NCBI GenBank assembly: GCA_009776395.1
Contig: WRNX01000036.1
Location: 1-10,790, forward strand
Origin: Lentimicrobiaceae bacterium
GTDB lineage: Bacteria; Bacteroidota; Bacteroidia; Bacteroidales; WCHB1-69
DNA length: 10,790 bases
Direction of reading: 5' to 3'
Below are positions 8,479 through 10,790 of this stretch, one piece after another (position 1 is the first letter of the stretch; each line of letters starts with the position of its first letter). The notes under the pieces were generated by a model. The model saw only the letters and a list, made by a program, of their open reading frames with translations, did no database searches and was not told the DNA's origin. The position numbers were made by a program, and so were the translations under genes.

Positions 8479-8781
8479 ATGCAACAACAAGAACAAAAAA
8501 TTGATATCCATTTAAGCGAAGAAGTGGCGCAAGGCGTTTACTCTAACTTAGCAATTATTACTCATTCGCACGCAGAATTTATTTTGGATTTTGTTTCGCT
8601 TATGCCTGGACTTCCAAAGGGTACTGTGCGCTCTCGAATTATCGTAACCCCACAAAATGCAAAACGCCTATTGTTTGCATTGCAAGATAATATGCATAAA
8701 TTTGAGGCAAAAAACGGGAAAATTATAGATAACCAACAAGATGTAATCCCTATTTTGGGAAATGCAGGAGGAAAAGCGTAA
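8479..8781 (+). CDS. DUF3467 family protein, last gene of the rpoBC operon
   Basis: This small cytoplasmic protein of 100 residues has no signal peptide, membrane segment or cysteine. The family features visible are an acidic, strand-like N-terminus (KIDIHLSEEVAQGVYSN), the AIITHSHAEFILDFVSLMPG core, the conserved turn PGLPKGTVRSRIIVTPQNAK, and a helix LLFALQDNMHKFEAKNGKI followed by a Gly/Ala tail. I recognise this as DUF3467, whose biochemical role is not known to me. ATG at 8479 lies 4 bp after the rpoC stop, so it is almost certainly translated from the same mRNA, and a terminator follows it. From general knowledge, a DUF3467 gene is common right after rpoC in Bacteroidota, which suggests but does not prove a job tied to polymerase or its expression. 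Family call is firm and function is open. Confidence 0.88.
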   Translation: MQQQEQKIDIHLSEEVAQGVYSNLAIITHSHAEFILDFVSLMPGLPKGTVRSRIIVTPQNAKRLLFALQDNMHKFEAKNGKIIDNQQDVIPILGNAGGKA

Positions 8782-8801
8782 TTAGTGATTCAGCCTTAAT
8801 T

Positions 8802-8826
8802 AGTACTGTTGTGCTGTACTTTTTTT
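8802..8826 (+). terminator. Intrinsic terminator of the rplL-rpoB-rpoC-DUF3467 operon
   Basis: The stem agtac (8802-8806) pairs with gtact (8816-8820), with one possible further G-C pair inside after a T-T mismatch, and is followed at once by a run of seven T (8820-8826). It lies 20 bp after the DUF3467 stop. The stem is short, so efficiency is uncertain, but position and T-run fit rho-independent termination. On the minus strand the hairpin is not followed by a T-run, so it works for the plus-strand operon only. The T-run covers two of the three bases of the convergent gene's stop codon. Confidence 0.58.
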
Positions 8827-9604
8827 AAATCTCTTCAATCAAACTCGCGAGTATCCAACCTTTTTCTCCGTTAGACAGCCTTATTTCCACCCATTCGTTC
8901 AGTTGGTCAGTAATGTCTACTTTTAATCCAGAATGAATTACAAACAAGTCGGATCCTTTTTCAGAAGGAGTACTTTTTATATTCACTACCTGCGCCACGA
9001 CAATCCCTTCGGGGTGATGAATATAGCGCGAACTCTCTTTCTTCGCAAAAATAATGGAAAACACAGTAAATAACAATGCGAGTATGGCAATAAAAATAGA
9101 GGTAGAACGAATCCACGAAATCCTAATTAACAAAATGAAAAAGATACATAAAGCAAATAAAGCGCATGCAAAAATGCTACAAAATGCCCATTGATTGCCG
9201 GTCAATAATTTTGAACAGACATTCCACCATTTCACAATAAACAATTCAGGTAAAACTTCAATTTTATCAATCAATTTTTGCTGTACAAAACTGATATTGT
9301 GAATTATATCTTCATTATTAGGGGATAGCCTGTGCGCTCTTTCTAGCCACAGAAGCGCCCGTGCATGTTCACCATTTTTAAAATAAGCATTACCCAAATT
9401 ATAATATAATGTGGCGCTTTCATATTGTAAATCAACCACTTTAGTATAAAGAGATAGAGCATTTTCAAAATCGTTTGCTTGATACGCGGCATTTGCCTGC
9501 TGCATGTAAACTATTGCACTGTCTTGTAATGAGTTGGCAGATAATATACCCAAAGAAAAAATGAAAATAAAGAAATAACTTAAAGGTTTAATGCATGTTT
9601 TCAT
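8825..9604 (-). CDS. batE: BatE-like exported TPR / SH3 membrane protein
   Basis: 259 residues with a clear architecture. An N-terminal signal or anchor helix spans about 5-23 with a possible cleavage site near Ala23. Two TPR units follow at about 31-64 and 65-98 (ANAAYQANDFENALSLYTK, then YYNLGNAYFKNGEHARALLW). Two membrane helices lie at about 139-160 and 167-187, and a C-terminal bacterial SH3 domain at about 198-259 (VVNIKSTPSEKGSDLF, then WVEIRLSNGEKGWI). The TPRs and SH3 domain should face the periplasm. This layout matches BatE of the Bacteroidota aerotolerance (bat) operons, whose molecular job is poorly defined. No batA-D gene is present beside it in this window, so it is a stand-alone unit here. 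The ATG at 9604 has a purine-rich stretch (ggaaaaaagag) just upstream and a -7 box 12 bp away. The architecture is sure; orthology to BatE is likely. Confidence 0.82.
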   Translation of the reverse strand: MKTCIKPLSYFFIFIFSLGILSANSLQDSAIVYMQQANAAYQANDFENALSLYTKVVDLQYESATLYYNLGNAYFKNGEHARALLWLERAHRLSPNNEDIIHNISFVQQKLIDKIEVLPELFIVKWWNVCSKLLTGNQWAFCSIFACALFALCIFFILLIRISWIRSTSIFIAILALLFTVFSIIFAKKESSRYIHHPEGIVVAQVVNIKSTPSEKGSDLFVIHSGLKVDITDQLNEWVEIRLSNGEKGWILASLIEEI

Positions 9605-9615
9605 ACTCTTTTTTC

Positions 9616-9623
9616 CAAAAATA
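9616..9623 (-). promoter_or_regulatory. Bacteroidota -7 promoter box for the batE-like gene
   Basis: Read on the minus strand, 9623 to 9616 is TATTTTTG, a perfect match to the Bacteroidota sigma-ABfr -7 consensus TAnnTTTG. It sits 11 bases before the ATG at 9604, so the transcript would carry only about 5-8 leader bases. I see no good -33 TTTG at the usual distance, so the call rests on the -7 box and its placement in a divergent gap. Confidence 0.5.
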
Positions 9624-9656
9624 TTTATTTATACTAACGCTATTTTCTTTAATTAT

Positions 9657-9664
9657 TACTTTTG
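9657..9664 (+). promoter_or_regulatory. Bacteroidota -7 promoter box for the DUF2156 gene
   Basis: TACTTTTG is a perfect TAnnTTTG match, followed by C as is common in this phylum. The expected transcription start is near 9668-9671, leaving a leader of about 16-19 nt that contains the purine-rich site aagggaa (9678-9684) ahead of ATG 9687. Because the box lies inside the longest possible open frame, which starts at ATG 9591, it argues for ATG 9687 as the true start. No convincing -33 element is visible. Confidence 0.6.
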
Positions 9665-9686
9665 CAAACTTTTTAATAAGGGAATA

Positions 9687-10592
9687 ATGCTACAGTTTCA
9701 ATCACTTAAATTTAAAGACCAAAATTTAATATCTTCTTTTACAAAAAAATTAGATTGTCAATTAATGAATTACAGTTTTGTTGTGCTGTTTCTTTATAGA
9801 GACGTTTACAATGTTCAATATGCAATTTTAGATAATTTTTTGGTTATTAAGGCTAAACATGATAAAGATGATTATTTTATGTTTCCCATGGGGGAAGGTA
9901 ATCTCCCCGAAATATTGGATACAATAGCGATGAATGAGTTATGTACAAAAAAGAAAATTCGATTTTATCAATTTTGTAATGATATGGCTCCCTTATTGCT
10001 GCAATGGGCAGATGAATTTTGTCAGAAAACAGATATCCAATATAGAGTAAATTCAATTAGAAATGATTTTGAATATATCTATTTAGCAAATAAATTGACA
10101 TCATTAGAGGGAAATCTTTTTAAACCTAAAAGAAATCAAATCAATCATTTTATAAAACATAACAATTGGAACTATGCCCATATTACCCAGGAAAATATTA
10201 ACAAAGTAAAACATTTCAATACTTTATGGGAGACTAATAAAACTCCTGATACTTCTTTAGAAAAAGAAAATATTGCTTTAGAAGAGGCTTTTAACTATTT
10301 TTTTGAATTAAACATGCAGGGTATTTTGTTGCAAATAGAAAATAAAGTTATTGCATTTTCAATAGGATTTCCTTTGAATGAGGATACTTTTTTAATTCTT
10401 TTTGAAAAAGCAGATAGAAATTATAAAGGTGCTTATACTATGATTAATAAGCTATTCGCAAATGAAATATCAAAAAAATATACTTATATCAATCGTGCGG
10501 AAGATGCAGGTGTGCTAGGATTGCGAAAAGCAAAGTTGTCGTATTTACCGGAATATTTAATTGAGGTAAATGAATTAGAAATATATCAATAA
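9687..10592 (+). CDS. DUF2156 (LPG-synthase C-terminal-like, GNAT-fold) protein
   Basis: 301 residues, predicted soluble. It shows the signatures of the DUF2156 / phosphatidylglycerol lysyltransferase C-terminal family (PF09924): NDFEYIYLANKLTSLEGN leading to KPKRNQINHF (Lys148, Arg149, Asn150); the middle strand pattern around GILLQIENKVIAFSIGF; ADRNYKGAYTMINKLFA; and the closing motif INRAEDAGVLGLRKAKLSYLP at about 268-288. In MprF this fold transfers aminoacyl groups from tRNA to lipid, but here the multi-pass flippase domain is absent, so the acceptor is unknown. I infer only an acyl- or aminoacyl-transferase-like fold. The chosen start is ATG 9687. A longer frame from 9591 would add 32 residues that overlap the divergent batE-like gene, span the promoter box and resemble nothing in the family. 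It is AT-rich (about 27% G+C in three 60-base rows I counted) and appears to be a single-gene unit. Confidence 0.8.
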   Translation: MLQFQSLKFKDQNLISSFTKKLDCQLMNYSFVVLFLYRDVYNVQYAILDNFLVIKAKHDKDDYFMFPMGEGNLPEILDTIAMNELCTKKKIRFYQFCNDMAPLLLQWADEFCQKTDIQYRVNSIRNDFEYIYLANKLTSLEGNLFKPKRNQINHFIKHNNWNYAHITQENINKVKHFNTLWETNKTPDTSLEKENIALEEAFNYFFELNMQGILLQIENKVIAFSIGFPLNEDTFLILFEKADRNYKGAYTMINKLFANEISKKYTYINRAEDAGVLGLRKAKLSYLPEYLIEVNELEIYQ

Positions 10593-10618
10593 AAAAATTC
10601 TTTCCTTATTAATTATGG

Positions 10619-10681
10619 TAAAATATCATATATATTTGCGGTCGTATTTATTTTATACATAAAAATTTATAAAATATGATA
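10619..10681 (+). repeat. Pair of near-identical 12-bp direct repeats flanking a promoter box
   Basis: taaaatatcata at 10619-10630 and taaaatatgata at 10670-10681 match at 11 of 12 bases, 51 bp apart start to start, which is about five helical turns. One copy abuts the -7 box at 10631 and the other lies in the presumed leader. They could be paired operator sites for the downstream gene. The region is very AT-rich, so chance similarity is a real alternative. Confidence 0.3.
10631..10638 (+). promoter_or_regulatory. Bacteroidota -7 promoter box for the gene at the right edge
   Basis: TATATTTG, followed by C, is a perfect TAnnTTTG match in the gap after the DUF2156 stop. Transcription would start near 10642-10645 and give a leader of about 70 nt before ATG 10715. 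No clear -33 TTTG is seen. It implies that the right-edge gene is a unit separate from the DUF2156 gene. Confidence 0.52.
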
Positions 10682-10714
10682 CTACGTTGCTCATTATTAC
10701 TAAATTAACTCAAA

Positions 10715-10790
10715 ATGAAATCTAAAAAAACTCAAAAATCTACGAACACTAAACACAACAAAAAAATGTTTTACGAGAGAATTTATCAAA
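10715..10790 (+). CDS. Start of an unrecognised Lys-rich protein (3' end outside window)
   Basis: An open frame starts at ATG 10715 and runs to the window edge, giving 25 residues: a Lys/Thr/Asn-rich, strongly basic N-terminus (MKSKKTQKSTNTKHNKK) followed by MFYERIYQ. No Shine-Dalgarno is visible, which is common in Bacteroidota. A second possible start is ATG 10766. The upstream -7 box at 10631-10638 supports a gene here, but the visible part is too short to assign to a family, and low-complexity codons make the coding signal weak. Confidence 0.42.
   Translation, partial: MKSKKTQKSTNTKHNKKMFYERIYQ

Noticed and set aside
8779..8804. 8-bp direct repeat taattagt (8779-8786 and 8797-8804) as an attachment or insertion footprint
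   Set aside because: Too short, AT-rich, with no mobile gene or inverted repeat nearby, so most likely chance.
9591..9686. N-terminal extension of the DUF2156 gene from ATG 9591
   Set aside because: The added 32 residues overlap the divergent gene's start and both promoter boxes. ATG 9687 has an aagggaa site and a well-spaced -7 box.
9687..10592. Recent horizontal transfer of the DUF2156 gene because of its low G+C
   Set aside because: Three counted rows average about 27% G+C, but a less conserved row of rpoB (1261-1320) is also about 28%. The low value fits relaxed composition in this genome.
10570..10600. gaatt/aattc hairpin as a terminator for the DUF2156 gene
   Set aside because: Only 5 AT-rich bp around a loop of about 19 nt spanning the stop codon, with no uninterrupted T-run after it.

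Overview
The window comes from a member of the Bacteroidota. The evidence is the gene order, RpoB and RpoC of Bacteroidota type (including E. coli-like insertions in both subunits), a DUF3467 gene directly after rpoC, a BatE-type TPR/SH3 protein, and Bacteroidota -7 promoter boxes (TAnnTTTG) in front of the other genes. Base composition is AT-rich outside the most conserved protein cores. Genus and species cannot be read from it.

Layout. Positions 1-8826 are the distal part of the ribosomal stalk/RNA polymerase operon: the C-terminal end of rplL (L7/L12), a 147-bp spacer with two stem-loops and no gene, rpoB with a TTG start, rpoC, and a small DUF3467 gene 4 bp after rpoC. The operon ends at a short intrinsic terminator. 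Its U-tract runs into the stop codon of a convergent batE-like gene (8825-9604, minus strand). That gene is divergent from a plus-strand DUF2156 gene (9687-10592). The 82-bp gap between them has one perfect -7 box for each direction. The right end (10593-10790) has a third perfect -7 box, a roughly 70-nt leader with a near-identical 12-bp repeat pair, and the start of an unrecognised Lys-rich ORF cut by the window edge.

How the genes work together. L7/L12 recruits translation factors to the ribosome, and beta plus beta-prime form the catalytic core of RNA polymerase. Their shared operon couples the supply of the two machines. The rplL-rpoB stem-loops sit where other bacteria attenuate or process this transcript so that ribosomal proteins outnumber polymerase subunits. 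The batE-like and DUF2156 genes are separate transcription units with no evident link to the polymerase operon.

Most of the window is conserved housekeeping sequence. I found no new defence system, mobile element, CRISPR array or RNA gene. The observations most worth checking are the RNA structures ahead of rpoB, the DUF3467 protein inside the polymerase operon, the batE-like gene outside a visible bat cluster, and the closely opposed divergent promoters.
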